Of a stretch of 64,000 nucleotides of DNA, positions 52,265 through 61,350 are shown one piece after another. The position numbers were made by a program, and so were the translations under genes. Numbering within the stretch: the stretch's first letter is position 1; the number at the start of each line of letters is the position of its first letter. The stretch lies in the NCBI GenBank assembly GCA_039821555.1, contig JBCBNX010000014.1, positions 1 through 64,000 of the forward strand, read 5' to 3'. The notes under the pieces were generated by a model. The model was not told the origin of the DNA and made no database searches. It worked only from the letters and a program-made list of their open reading frames with translations. The stretch comes from Bacteroidota bacterium. GTDB lineage: Bacteria; Bacteroidota; Rhodothermia; Rhodothermales; Rubricoccaceae.

Positions 52265-54097
52265 CTAGGGGCCAGCCGCTACGTCGGTGAGCGCGATCGG
52301 GCGCAGGGGTTCTGCGCGTAGGTGGAGGGCGGTACGCTCGGCCCAGCGAGTGTCGAGACGCTGGAGGCGGACGTGCAGCATCCGCGCGGTGGCTTCGTCG
52401 CCCAGGCCGAGGTGGCTGTAGGCCAGCAGGTAGAGCGCAGGCGCGTAGGTGGGATCGGCCTGAAGTGCCTTGCGCAGCGCTCCGATGGCGGCGCGGTAGG
52501 CATAGCGCTTGGTGTAGGTGCGGGCGAGGCCCAAAGCCGCTAGGTGCTGGTAGGCCGTGTGTTCTGCCGTGTGCTCAAAACGCGCCGCCGCTTCGGCGAA
52601 GTCGCCGCGCCGGAGGTGGTGGTGGCCCAGCGCATAGGCCGCTGGGAAAAACCCATCCGCGTGTTCCAGCGCTTGGGCATACGCCTGAGCCGCAGCGGCC
52701 CGGTCGCCGATACCCTCCAGCGTGGTGCCGACCAGAAAGAGCAGCGCCGGGTCGCTTGGCGCGTGTGCGGCCGCGTCGAGGAGGTCGGCGAGGTGTGGGC
52801 GCGGCGGCGACGTCGAGCGCGCCCGCTGGCTGCGCATCGTCCGAAGGTCGGCGACGGCCCGCAGCAGCTGCGCGTGTGGCGCCGCGGCCTCCAGCATGGA
52901 GAGGCGGGCCCGCAACGGCTGCGGCGCTTCGCGGTGCGCCAGGGTGGCGAGAGCCGGTTGGAGGTCCGTCGCCATGCACAGGTCTTCCCGGAGCAGGTCT
53001 GTCTCGCCCCGCGTGTTGCGCCCCGAGACCACGACACCCAGCACGCCCCCCTGCGTGTCGAGGAGCGGTCCGCCACTGTCGCCGGGGCCGACGGCATTGG
53101 CACTTACGAGGAGGCGGTGCCCAATGTGCAGGTCGGCGTAGCGCCGCGCCTCGGTGATGCTCTGCTGACCGCTGGGCCAGCCAGCTGTGAGCGTGATGCC
53201 CCCGAGTTGGATGTCGTCCGGTGCGGCGATGCGGCGCTCAGCAGCGTCGCTCAGCGGCAGCGGCACGACGCCCGCACGCGCCATGCGCTCAGGATCGACG
53301 TGCAGGATGGCGATGTCGCGGGCGGGGTCGAGCACCCACACGCGGCGTGTCGTCACGGTCTTGCCATTGGGCAGGGTGGCACGTACCCGGTTCATGCCGA
53401 CGACGACGTGATAGGCGGTGACGAGCGCATCTGGCGCGATGAGAAAGCCGGACCCGATGCGCTGCACGTCGTCGGCCCGGTTGGAGGCCACGAGGGGAAG
53501 GACTTGCTGGCGCGCCGTGTAGATCGCCTGGTCGAGCGCGTAGGCGGTCACGGAGACAGGCGGGGCCGTCGCCTGGCGGGCACCCACGCCCAGCAGAGGC
53601 TCGGACGTGGAGGCCGGGCCAGTTGCGGTGAGGCGGACCGTGAACGACCGCCGCAGTTCGAGTACCGCGTAGGTGCCGACCTCGGTCGTCCGGGTTTCTA
53701 CCTCGTCGACGCGGAGGACCTCCCAGGGGTCATCGAACGGGTTCAGCGCGGCGAAGGCGTCCTCCCAGGCAACGCGCTCGGCCTCCGTGGACGCAGTCGT
53801 GAGCAGGTCAGCCGTCACGGTAAACGGCGAGCGCCACTGGACGACGGGCTGCGAGGCCGACATGAAGAGCAGGGGCACCGCCTGGGGCGTGGCCTGCGCA
53901 TCGTCCGAGGCTCCAGACGAGCGCACGTCAGGTGAGCGCACGTCGTGCACGCGGCTGTCCTGTGCGAGCACCTCAGGCACCGTCGCGCCTAGGAACAGGA
54001 CGCCCAGGAACAGGACGCCCAGGAGCGCCATCGGCAGCCAGGCGCCGACGAGGTCGAGTACGGTTGCGCGAGCCAGGGTGGTCATGGCGAACCTCAT
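52265..54097 (-). CDS. secreted trypsin-like (HtrA-type) serine protease with TPR domain
   Basis: 610 residues from the ATG at 54097 (54085 also possible). The signal or anchor region contains a near-perfect repeat (LLGVLFLGVLFLGA) caused by a 15-base tandem repeat in the DNA. The protease domain has His230 in TAYHVV, Asp261 in DPARDIAILHVD and Ser341 in GPGDSGGPLLD, the full chymotrypsin-type triad. No PDZ domain follows; instead residues 440-600 carry TPR-like helices (ADLLDAAAHAPSDPALLFLVG, AAAQAYAQALEHADGFFPAAY, AIGALRKALQADPTYAPALYL). It is probably a periplasmic or surface protease with a TPR interaction module. The N-terminal 200-residue region is not recognised. Confidence 0.87.
   Translation of the reverse strand: MRFAMTTLARATVLDLVGAWLPMALLGVLFLGVLFLGATVPEVLAQDSRVHDVRSPDVRSSGASDDAQATPQAVPLLFMSASQPVVQWRSPFTVTADLLTTASTEAERVAWEDAFAALNPFDDPWEVLRVDEVETRTTEVGTYAVLELRRSFTVRLTATGPASTSEPLLGVGARQATAPPVSVTAYALDQAIYTARQQVLPLVASNRADDVQRIGSGFLIAPDALVTAYHVVVGMNRVRATLPNGKTVTTRRVWVLDPARDIAILHVDPERMARAGVVPLPLSDAAERRIAAPDDIQLGGITLTAGWPSGQQSITEARRYADLHIGHRLLVSANAVGPGDSGGPLLDTQGGVLGVVVSGRNTRGETDLLREDLCMATDLQPALATLAHREAPQPLRARLSMLEAAAPHAQLLRAVADLRTMRSQRARSTSPPRPHLADLLDAAAHAPSDPALLFLVGTTLEGIGDRAAAAQAYAQALEHADGFFPAAYALGHHHLRRGDFAEAAARFEHTAEHTAYQHLAALGLARTYTKRYAYRAAIGALRKALQADPTYAPALYLLAYSHLGLGDEATARMLHVRLQRLDTRWAERTALHLRAEPLRPIALTDVAAGP
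53989..54025. repeat. 15-bp tandem repeat inside the protease signal peptide
   Basis: Two adjacent copies of AGGAACAGGACGCCC plus a partial third (AGGAGCGCC) encode the duplicated LGVLF units of the hydrophobic core. Slippage would change signal-peptide length by five residues without breaking the frame. Confidence 0.65.
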
Positions 54098-54321
54098 AGC
54101 TGAGGGCGGCCTCGCGCGTCGACGCTACCGCCCAACGATCAGGGTCTTCGTGTCTACTTGACAAAGACCGCGCCCGTTTCGTGAGAGCACAGGCCGGTTG
54201 GGGATGGTTGGTAACACTAAGATAACATGGGTGGCCGCCCAGAGCTATCCCGTCTGGAATCCCCCAATGGGTTTGCCAGCAGCGGGAGGGATCCGGCCTG
54301 CAATCGGGAGAAACGCCCGGC

Positions 54322-55137
54322 CTAGGCGGTGCCTTCGTCCCGCACGATGGCGCGCAGCCACGCGGTCAGCCGCGCCCGGACCTGCTGCCCCACCTCCATC
54401 ACCTCCTCGTGGTTGAGCGGCGTCGCGTGCAGCCCGGCGGCGAGGTTCGTGATCGTCGAGATGCCGAGGGTGCGCATGCCGAGGGCCGTGGCCTGGATGG
54501 CCTCGGGGACGGTGCTCATGCCGACGGCGTCGGCGCCGAGGTGGCGGAAGGCGCGGATCTCGGCGGGCGTCTCGTAGCTCGGGCCGAGCGTCCAGAGGTA
54601 GACGCCCCGCCGCACGGTGAGCCCTTGCTGGAGTGCGAGCGCCTCGGCGCGGTCCGTCCACGCAGCGTCGAACGGCTCCACGAGGTCGGGCCAGCGCGGT
54701 TCGCCTTCGCGGACGGGCCCCGCCGTCGGGCTGGTGAAGGCGAGGTTGATGTGGTCCGTGATGAGCATGAGCGTCCCCGGCACGAAGCGCGGGTCGATGC
54801 CGCCTGCTGCGTTGGTGAGCACGAGGTCGCGCGCGCCGAGCGCATGCGCGAGCCGCACCGGAAAGGCTAGCGTCGAGGACGGGTGCCCCTCGTAGGCGTG
54901 AACGCGCCCCTGCACGAAGAGCACGGACTGCCCTTCGAGCGTCCCAAAGACGAGCCGCCCCGCGTGGCCCTTCACCGTCGAATGCGGGTAGCCGGGGATC
55001 TCGGTCGTCGGGATCACCGTGGTGTTCTCTGCACTCTCGGCGAGCGCACCCAGTCCCGATCCGAGCACGAGCGCCATCGACGGCGTTGCGTCGGTGTGGG
55101 CACGGACGGCGGCAACGGCAGCAGCGAGGTCAGACAC
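54322..55137 (-). CDS. purine-nucleoside phosphorylase (trimeric type)
   Basis: 271 residues from a GTG at 55137 (VSDLAAAVAAVRAHTDATPSMALVLGSGLG); the ATG-start alternative 29 codons upstream adds a non-conserved stretch and would give an atypical length. It cleaves inosine and guanosine with phosphate in purine salvage. Landmarks are GSGLGALAE (phosphate loop), GYPHSTVKGHAGRLVFG, VHAYEGHPSS, LVLTNAAGGID, LGPSYETPAEIRAFRHLGADAVGMSTVPEAI and LGISTITNLAAGL with the base-binding Asn. It is cytoplasmic and directly downstream of the CASTOR/POLLUX-like locus. Confidence 0.93.
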   Translation of the reverse strand: MSDLAAAVAAVRAHTDATPSMALVLGSGLGALAESAENTTVIPTTEIPGYPHSTVKGHAGRLVFGTLEGQSVLFVQGRVHAYEGHPSSTLAFPVRLAHALGARDLVLTNAAGGIDPRFVPGTLMLITDHINLAFTSPTAGPVREGEPRWPDLVEPFDAAWTDRAEALALQQGLTVRRGVYLWTLGPSYETPAEIRAFRHLGADAVGMSTVPEAIQATALGMRTLGISTITNLAAGLHATPLNHEEVMEVGQQVRARLTAWLRAIVRDEGTA

Positions 55138-55252
55138 AGGACGAGGCGGAAAACAGGAGAACGGAGCGACGGGGAAGGGAAGGTAGCCCAAGTCAAACGG
55201 CTGGACTCCGAAGCCCTGCCTCACCGCAACACCGCCTCACCGCGCTAGCGCC

Positions 55253-57243
55253 TCATGCATGCCCCAGCACCAGTAGGTCGTCGTCTACCGTGAGCGTGGC
55301 CGAGAACGAGCGCGGCGGGTGCAGCCGGACGCCGCTCCGGCGGCTGCGCTCGGCGTGGAGGCGTACGCCGAGAAACACCTCGCCGCGTTGGGCAGCGGCG
55401 TGCCGGAGCGCGTCCACGCCGAGGGGGCGCCCGGTCAGGCCATAGCGCGAGGCGGGGCGAAAGCGAAGCTGTGGCCCAGCCGCCTGGAAGAGCGCTTCAT
55501 AGACCGGCAGCAGTTCCCGCCGGAGCGCGACGTGCGCGAGCATGTGGCTCACCATCAGCGGGCTCAGGATGATCTCCGCCGGGTCTTCGTCGTAGAGCAC
55601 GGCGTTGTCCTCGTCGGTCAGCTCGATGAGCACGTCCGGCGCGGCGTCCCCGGTCAGCCCGGCCTCGTCGAGGAGGTCGCGGAGGAGGACGTAGGCGTAG
55701 ATCGTGCGCGCGTCTGAGGTCGCCCCTGAGGCCTGCGTGGTCGCGACGAGGAGCACATTGGTGTAGGCACCGAGGTCGAGCGGGGCGAGGTCGGCGGCCA
55801 CGGTCGGGTCGCCGTGCAGGTAGCGGAGGTCGAGGCCGGAGAGGTCGTAGCCGGACCGCGTGACGGAGCGCTCGCGGTCCTCGACGGAATTGGGTGCGAC
55901 CACGTCCACCCGGATCGACGCGGAGTGCATCGCGGCGAGCGCTTCGAGGATGGCGGGGGCGCGGTGGCTCCACCCGAGCATCAGCACGCGGCGCTCGACG
56001 GGGAGCGCTGCTCGCGTTGCGCCCTTGGGGCGGGCAGGCGGCATCGTTGCAGGGGTGGGCGGGGCGGCAGCGAGGTCGGTGTGGCTCAGCTGCGCCGCCA
56101 CCACGGCGATCCGGTCGCCGGGCTCCACACGCGTCTCGGTGGGCGGCGCGAGTAGCGGCGTGAACCCCTCCGCTGCCGTCACGACGTTTGCCATTGCTGC
56201 GTTCGCCGTCGCTGCGTTGGGGCGCACGAGGCCCAGCACGGCGGCCTTCGGGAAGCGCGCCTGCACCTCGCCGAAGCGCATCCCCACAGCCTCGGCGTGC
56301 TCGACGATGTAGACCTCGCTCGTGGCCCCGAACGTGAGCAGCTGAACACCTGCGCGAGGCCGGGCTGCAGGAGGGCCTGGGCCACGAGTTGCCCGCTCAC
56401 GGCGTCGCTGACGACCATCCGGCGGTCGCCGGTGTAGACGCGGGCGGCGAGGCCGAGGCTGCGCTTGTCGAACACCTCGGCGATGAGCGCCGGGGGCTCG
56501 GACCGGCCAGGCGCGGCGTGGAGGTAGTGCCCGATGAGCGCGAGCGTTTTCACGATGCGCTCGTCGGTGTCGTCGTCCGAGGCCGTGGGGTAGGCAGCCC
56601 CCGGCAGGATCACCGCCGAGGCCCGGCGGAAGGCGGCGCGTTCAAGGTGGTCGTAGACCAGCGGCGAGCCCGCGCGTAGGATGACCCGGTGCTCGTCCCA
56701 GTGCTCGCCTGCGCGCGTTCGCAGCGTGTCGAGCAGCCCCATGTCGACCTGCTCGGCCAGCACCACGATGCGGAAGCGCCGTGCGCCGCGGCGGGCGAGG
56801 AACCGCTTCACCCGCTCCTCGGCGCGCAGCAGCTCCTCCACGATCACCGGCGTGCGGCTCGTCCAGCCGAGCACCAGCAGGTGGTCCTCGTCGGCGATGG
56901 GCGTGAGGCCGCGTTCCAGGTCGCGGATCGTCTCGTTGAGCCACTGCGTCATCACGGCCACGAGTGCGCCCACGAAGAACACGTAGCCCAGCAGCGTCAC
57001 CACGGTCGCGATGGTGCGGAGGGCCGCGCCCTCGTCGTCGCCGAGGTAGCCGGGGTCGGAGAGGTGGAGGAACGCCCACCAGACGGCCTCGCCGAGCGAG
57101 TCGAACGCGCCGATGGCGAACGCGAGCACGCCGCCCCCCACGGCGATCCCAACGAGGATGCCAGCCACCAGCAGCAGCCGGTAGGGCACGCCGCGCACGA
57201 GCAGGCGCTCCATCAGGTAGCGGACGCGGTCAGCGAGGCGCAT
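55253..57243 (-). pseudogene. CASTOR/POLLUX-type ion channel, interrupted by a frameshift
   Basis: The coding signal starts at 57243 with MRLADRVRYLMERLLV, two transmembrane helices (about 20-47 and 75-100, GYVFFVGALVAVMTQWLN) and an RCK-like NAD/regulatory part (DHLLVLGWTSRTPVIVEELL, MGLLDTLR). After GLAQVF at about 56345 this frame turns into Arg/Ser-rich noise. In the next frame, homologous-looking sequence goes on without a start codon (QLLTFGATSEVYIVEHAEAVGMRF) and continues to 55253 with a second RCK unit (RVLMLGWSHRAPAILEAL). The whole would be about 660 residues, the usual size of CASTOR/POLLUX-related proteins. A one-base loss near 56341-56347 would explain it. It may be a sequencing error. 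Confidence 0.85.
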
Positions 57244-57300
57244 GGGAAAGGTCAGAAGGGCGAAGTGGGAAGTGAGAAGTCCGCTGTGGTTTCGCCCTCA

Positions 57301-57579
57301 TCATGCGTCTCGGGTCGCGTCGTCGGGCGTCGCCCCGTCCTCGTCCCGGGTTGTATCGTCATCGGTCGCCTCGCCGCGCTTGCGGGGGTCGTCGGGCTTG
57401 CCGAAGTGGCCGACGTAGACGGTGAGCATGACGAGCATGCCGACGGCGAGGCCATAGGGCAGATACCGCCGCACCACCGGCACCTGCACGCCGAGCGCTA
57501 GGTCGACGATTATCAGCGCCAGTGACCCGAACGCAAGGAACAGGCTGAAGAGAAACAGGCGGCGCAGCAGCGGAGACAT
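57301..57579 (-). CDS. small two-helix membrane protein, hypothetical
   Basis: 92 residues from the ATG at 57579 (MSPLLRRLFLFSLFLAFGSL). Helices at about 5-28 and 43-62 (LPYGLAVGMLVMLTVYVGHF), then a highly charged cytoplasmic tail (DDPRKRGEATDDDTTRDEDGATPDDATRDA). The much longer frame running upstream on this strand is the antisense of the histidine kinase and is excluded. I recognise no family. It lies 57 bases upstream of the CASTOR/POLLUX-like gene in the same direction, so the two may be linked. Confidence 0.6.
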   Translation of the reverse strand: MSPLLRRLFLFSLFLAFGSLALIIVDLALGVQVPVVRRYLPYGLAVGMLVMLTVYVGHFGKPDDPRKRGEATDDDTTRDEDGATPDDATRDA

Positions 57580-57801
57580 AGAGAGTGGCGATGGAAAAAG
57601 GCGAGGGGCGAGCGGAGACGCAAAGGAGGCAGTGAGAGCACGGCAACACCGCCGCACGCATCGTTGACAAACGTTGACGCCGCTCGTGACGCGCGGTGAC
57701 ACCCCGAAAGCTAGCGCCGCGTATACTGCCGCGTTGCATTCACGGTACGCCGACGCGCGGCCCGTTCGTCCTTCTCCCCTTGTTGTTCGTCCCTCGGAAG
57801 C

Positions 57802-59475
57802 GTGCGTGCGCATCACCGCATCGGGCTGATCCTGCTGGCGCTGGTGCTCGTGCCGACGCTCGGCTACGTGGCCTATGAGGCCAACGCGCTCAGCGCCAAC
57901 GAGGAGCTCCTGGAGTCGATCTACACGCAGCAGCTCGACGCGCTGCTGTTCTCGGTGAACCAGTACGCCTTCGACAACACCGACGGCTGGGCGCGCGACC
58001 TCGCGGACGGGTTCCAGCAGGCGCGCCGCGACGGCCAGCCGATCCAGGCCGCGCTCGACAGCGCGCTCGCCCGGGAGAACGCCATCGTTGGTGCGTTTGT
58101 CGCGGACACGACGCTGCGGCGCACCCTCTCGGTGGTCGAGAGCGACACGGCCGTGGCCCCGCCGCCGCCGCTGGACGCCGCCTTCGTGCGCCAGCTCCTC
58201 GGGCGCTACCGCGTCGGCTATCGGCAACTCGCGCCGCAGACGCTCTGGACGGACGCGGGCACGGCGCGGATGGACCGCATCGCGCTCACCTTCGTCACCG
58301 ACACGCCGCTCGACGGCGCGGCCACGGACGAGGCGGCGGCCTGGGGGGCGCCCCCCCACATCGCCGGGTTCGTCCTCGACGTGCCGACGTTCATCCAGGA
58401 AGTACTCGGCCGTAAGATGGCCACGGTGAGCCGCGGCGCGTTCGCGCTCAGCGTGGCCGACACCAGCGGCGCCGTCGTCTACCGCACCGAGGCGGCGCCC
58501 GACCCGCGCCCCGACGCGCCCCCCGCCATCGAGGCCGACGCGAGTGCCGTCCCTGACCTCGCCCGGAAGGCGCTGTGGATCCTCCCGGCGCACACGCTCG
58601 GCATCGGCGTGCCCGGCGAGAGCATCGGCGATTCGCTGCAGCGGCGGTTCCGGCGCAACCTCATCGTGATCGGGCTGCTCGGCGTGCTGCTGCTCGGCGC
58701 GGCCGTGTTTGCCTACCGGAGCGTCGAGCAGGAGATCGAACTCGCCCGTGTGCGTGCCCGCTTGGTTTCGAACGTGTCGCACGAGCTGCGCACGCCGCTG
58801 GCGCTCATCCGGATGTATGCCGAGACGCTCGAAGCGGGCCGCGTGCCGGACAGGCGGCGGCCGGAGTACCTCGGCGTGATCGCCCGCGAGAGCGAGCGCC
58901 TGAGCCGGCTCATCGACACGCTGCTCAACTTTTCCCGCATCGAGGCGGGCCGCGAGCGCTTCGACCTCGCGCCGACGGACCTCAACGGCCTCGCCCGCGA
59001 CGTGGTGGCGCGGTTCGCGCTGCCCGCCGAGCGCGACGGCTTCACCATCGAAACGACCTTTGTCAACAACCTGCCCACCGTGGAGGCCGACGCGGAGGCG
59101 CTGACCGAAGCGCTTGTCAACCTTGTGGATAACGCGTTGAAATACTCTCGGCCGCACCCCGACGCGCGTCGCGTCGCCGTCCGCACGGGCATTCACCGCA
59201 ACGGTACCCGGAAGGCGCAGGCCTACGTGGAGGTCGAGGACGAGGGCCCCGGCATCGCCGCTACGCACCAGCGCCAGGTCTTCGAGCCGTTCTTCCGCGT
59301 GGGCGACGACGCCCGCGACGACCTCGTCCACGAGACGAAGGGCACGGGCCTCGGCCTCGCGCTCGTGGCTCGCATCGCCGAGGCGCACGGCGGCCGCATC
59401 GACCTCCACAGCGCCCCTGGCGACGGCGCCCGCTTCCGGTTACTGCTGCCGGTGGCGAGTGCTCAACCTGCCTGA
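57802..59475 (+). CDS. membrane sensor histidine kinase (HisKA/HATPase_c)
   Basis: 557 residues from a GTG at 57802. First helix at about 7-24 (GLILLALVLVPTLGYVAY), then a large periplasmic sensor region (about 30-290, no recognised domain), then a second helix (NLIVIGLLGVLLLGAAVFAY). The transmitter follows: H box NVSHELRTPLALIRMYAETL with His327, N box ALVNLVDNALKYS, G1 VEDEGPGIA, F box FEPFFRVG and G2 TGLGLALV. It is a classical type I kinase. The partner is the OmpR-type regulator 136 bases downstream at 59612, with a 66-base repeat between the two genes. The signal is unknown. Confidence 0.92.
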   Translation: MRAHHRIGLILLALVLVPTLGYVAYEANALSANEELLESIYTQQLDALLFSVNQYAFDNTDGWARDLADGFQQARRDGQPIQAALDSALARENAIVGAFVADTTLRRTLSVVESDTAVAPPPPLDAAFVRQLLGRYRVGYRQLAPQTLWTDAGTARMDRIALTFVTDTPLDGAATDEAAAWGAPPHIAGFVLDVPTFIQEVLGRKMATVSRGAFALSVADTSGAVVYRTEAAPDPRPDAPPAIEADASAVPDLARKALWILPAHTLGIGVPGESIGDSLQRRFRRNLIVIGLLGVLLLGAAVFAYRSVEQEIELARVRARLVSNVSHELRTPLALIRMYAETLEAGRVPDRRRPEYLGVIARESERLSRLIDTLLNFSRIEAGRERFDLAPTDLNGLARDVVARFALPAERDGFTIETTFVNNLPTVEADAEALTEALVNLVDNALKYSRPHPDARRVAVRTGIHRNGTRKAQAYVEVEDEGPGIAATHQRQVFEPFFRVGDDARDDLVHETKGTGLGLALVARIAEAHGGRIDLHSAPGDGARFRLLLPVASAQPA

Positions 59476-59498
59476 TCCATCTCCCTTCCTGCTTTCCT

Positions 59499-59564
59499 GT
59501 CATCCTGAACTTGATTCAGGATCTAGCCACGCTCGTTGAGATGCTGAACCGAGTCCAGCATGAC
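59499..59564. repeat. 66-bp dispersed double-hairpin repeat (copy 2)
   Basis: Same length and ends as the element at 20446-20511 (begins GTCATCCTGAACTTGATTCA, ends CCAGCATGAC), with differences concentrated in the middle. It sits between the histidine kinase and response regulator genes. Confidence 0.75.
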
Positions 59565-59611
59565 ACAGACGAGGAGCTGAGCTAGACCTGAGGAATCGAC
59601 TTCTGACCCTC

Positions 59612-60295
59612 ATGCCCCACATCCTCATCGTCGAAGACGAGCCGGCCATGCGCGACGGGCTGCGCGACAACCTCGAGTTCGAGGGCTACGACGTGGACAC
59701 CGCCAACGACGGCGAGGGCGGCCTCGCGGCCCTTCGCGAGAAGCGCTACGATCTCTGCCTCCTCGACGTGATGATGCCCGTCCGCTCGGGCTTCGACGTG
59801 TGCCGCACCGCCCGCGCCGAAGGGGTCACGACGCCCATCATCATGCTCACCGCCAAGGGCCAAGAGCTCGACAAGGTGCGCGGGCTGGAGTACGGTGCCG
59901 ACGACTACGTGGTGAAGCCGTTCAGCCTCCGCGAACTGCTCGCCCGCGTGAAGGCCGTCCTCCGCCGCGGCGCGCCCGCCGAGGCCAGCGACCAGGCTAC
60001 GGTCGGGCGGCTGCACGTCGACTTCCACACCTACGAGGCCACGCTCGACGACGAGCCCGCCACGCTCACGCACCTGGAGTTCGAGGTGCTGCGCTACTTC
60101 CACACGCGCCCCTCCGAGCCGATCTCGCGCGACCAACTCCTCACTGACGTCTGGGGCTACGACGGCGACGACCTCCCGACGACGCGCACCGTGGACAACT
60201 TCATCCTGAAGCTCCGCCAGAAGCTCGAACCCGACCCCGCGCGCCCTCGGCATCTGCTGACCGTGCACGGCGTGGGGTACAAGTACGTGCCGTGA
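59612..60295 (+). CDS. OmpR/PhoB-family response regulator
   Basis: 227 residues. The receiver domain (1-120) has the acidic pair in LIVEDEPAM, the phospho-acceptor Asp52 in LCLLDVMMP, Thr in MLTAKGQE and Lys in VVKPFSLREL. The DNA-binding winged helix (about 130-227) contains LTHLEFEVLRYFHTRPSEPISRDQLLTDVWGYDGDDLPTTRTVDNFILKLRQKLE and ends VHGVGYKYVP. It is paired with the kinase at 57802 and likely a transcription factor for its own small regulon. A palindromic element starts 22 bases after the stop. Confidence 0.95.
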   Translation: MPHILIVEDEPAMRDGLRDNLEFEGYDVDTANDGEGGLAALREKRYDLCLLDVMMPVRSGFDVCRTARAEGVTTPIIMLTAKGQELDKVRGLEYGADDYVVKPFSLRELLARVKAVLRRGAPAEASDQATVGRLHVDFHTYEATLDDEPATLTHLEFEVLRYFHTRPSEPISRDQLLTDVWGYDGDDLPTTRTVDNFILKLRQKLEPDPARPRHLLTVHGVGYKYVP

Positions 60296-60316
60296 GCGCT
60301 GCTATCGTGCCGGTGC

Positions 60317-60431
60317 GGCTCCCCCTGCTTGACACGCCTGGACGGCGGTCAAGCTGTCCCCCTCACGGGTGAGGGGGACAGTTTTGGTTGAGTTGGGAGC
60401 GCAGCGACCGTCAACCAAAACAGGGGGAGCC
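60317..60431. repeat. structured palindromic element, copy A
   Basis: The outer arms are GGCTCCCCCTG (60317-60327) and CAGGGGGAGCC (60421-60431). Inside are two further hairpins: CTGTCCCCCTCAC / GTGAGGGGGACAG (60354-60381) and TTTTGGTTGA / TCAACCAAAA (60382-60420). It could fold as a three-way junction. It starts 22 bases after the response-regulator stop. Three more copies follow. Confidence 0.85.
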
Positions 60432-60480
60432 AGCCCGCCCCGAGGTTACGTCCGCGCCGCGCCGGTGTCTGACGCCCCCC

Positions 60481-60837
60481 ATGCGTCGCCGCTCCGCCCA
60501 AACTCCAGTCCGCCGCCACCTCCGCACCCACGGCACCACCGCCGAGGCAACGCTGTGGGGCGCGCTCAAGAACCGCCAACTCGCCAGGCGGCGCTTCCGA
60601 CGGCAGCACGGCCTCGGCGCGTACGTCGTGGACTTCTACTGCCCCGCCGAACGCCTCGCCATCGAACTCGACGGGGCCCCGCACTTCACGTCGGAAGGCC
60701 AAGCACGCGACGCGCTCCGCGACCACGCTCTGGCAATGGCTGGCGTGCGCGTGCTTCGCTTCGAGAACCGCACGGTGTTCGAGAACCCAGACGCGGTGCT
60801 GGACGCGATCCACGCGGCGTTTCGGGAGGAGACGTAG
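60481..60837 (+). CDS. DUF559 (Vsr/restriction-endonuclease-like) protein
   Basis: 118 residues from the ATG at 60481 (MRRRSAQTPVRRHLRTHGTTAEATLWGALKN). The upstream codons lie within palindromic element A and do not look coding. It has the DUF559 pattern: T-x-AE-x-x-LWGALKNRQLARRRFRRQHGLGAYVVDFYCPAERLAIELDGAPH, with the Asp (VDFYC), Glu and Asp (IELDG) of the PD-(D/E)XK/Vsr-like nuclease core, then RVLRFENRTVFENPDAVL. Family members are single-domain predicted endonucleases of uncertain role. It is bracketed by copies A (49 bases before its ATG) and B (13 bases after its stop) of the palindromic element, which recalls REP-associated nuclease genes. Confidence 0.88.
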   Translation: MRRRSAQTPVRRHLRTHGTTAEATLWGALKNRQLARRRFRRQHGLGAYVVDFYCPAERLAIELDGAPHFTSEGQARDALRDHALAMAGVRVLRFENRTVFENPDAVLDAIHAAFREET

Positions 60838-60850
60838 CATTCTCAGCGGT

Positions 60851-60975
60851 GCGGCTCCCCCCGTCCTGCGTCGTCTCCGCTCACGTTCGTTCGCTGCGCT
60901 CCTCGGACGGTCCCCCTCACGTTTGAGGGGGACAGTTTCGCGACCCTTCAGGGGGAGCGAAACGGGGGGAGCCGC
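60851..60975. repeat. structured palindromic element, copy B
   Basis: Outer arms GCGGCTCCCCCCGT (60851-60864) and ACGGGGGGAGCCGC (60962-60975). Inner hairpin GTCCCCCTCA / TGAGGGGGAC (60910-60933), with a GTCCTGCGTC...CTCACGTTCGTTCGCTGCGC stretch in the left arm. It starts 13 bases after the DUF559 stop. Confidence 0.85.
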
Positions 60976-61080
60976 CCCAGCACGAAGCCTGGCCGACTCC
61001 CGACCTCACGCCGCGTATGCCCCATCGGTGTAAGGCATCGGGTTGGGCTCTGCGCGCGCCGTCTAGGATCGCGGCGGTCC

Positions 61081-61213
61081 GGCTCCCCCCGTCCTGCGTC
61101 GCCTCCGCTCACGTTCGTTCGCTGCGCTCCTCGGACTGTCCCCCTCACGGGTGAGGGGGACAGTTTGGGATGACGCAGGAGCGAAGCGACTGTCAGCCAA
61201 AACGGGGGGAGCC
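61081..61213. repeat. structured palindromic element, copy C
   Basis: Outer arms GGCTCCCCCCGT (61081-61092) and ACGGGGGGAGCC (61202-61213), with inner hairpin CTGTCCCCCTCAC / GTGAGGGGGACAG (61136-61163). The left arm contains the same CCGCTCACGTTCGTTCGCTG segment as copy B. Confidence 0.85.
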
Positions 61214-61350
61214 GACCCAGCAAATTGCGGGAGCGGCTCAGGTGCCAGGGCTGGCCCGGGCGGGCGTGCCTCCGGGGACGGGAGCATATCCGAGCAGCGT
61301 TCGAGGCTGACACGTAGCGTTCGCGGCAGTCCGGCTCCCGCCGTCCTGCA

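Noticed and set aside
56341..56349. Programmed frameshifting in the CASTOR/POLLUX-like gene
   Set aside because: No slippery heptamer or homopolymer run and no strong stem just downstream on the coding strand; a mutation or sequencing error is simpler.
57673..57727. A sigma70 promoter made of TTGACG and TATACT before the histidine kinase gene
   Set aside because: The TATACT at 57722 is good, but the only -35-like boxes are at unsuitable distances (20 bases or more).
57580..59409. Long upstream extension of the small membrane protein frame on the minus strand
   Set aside because: It is antisense to the histidine kinase and has shadow-type composition; only the last 92 codons from the ATG at 57579 look real.
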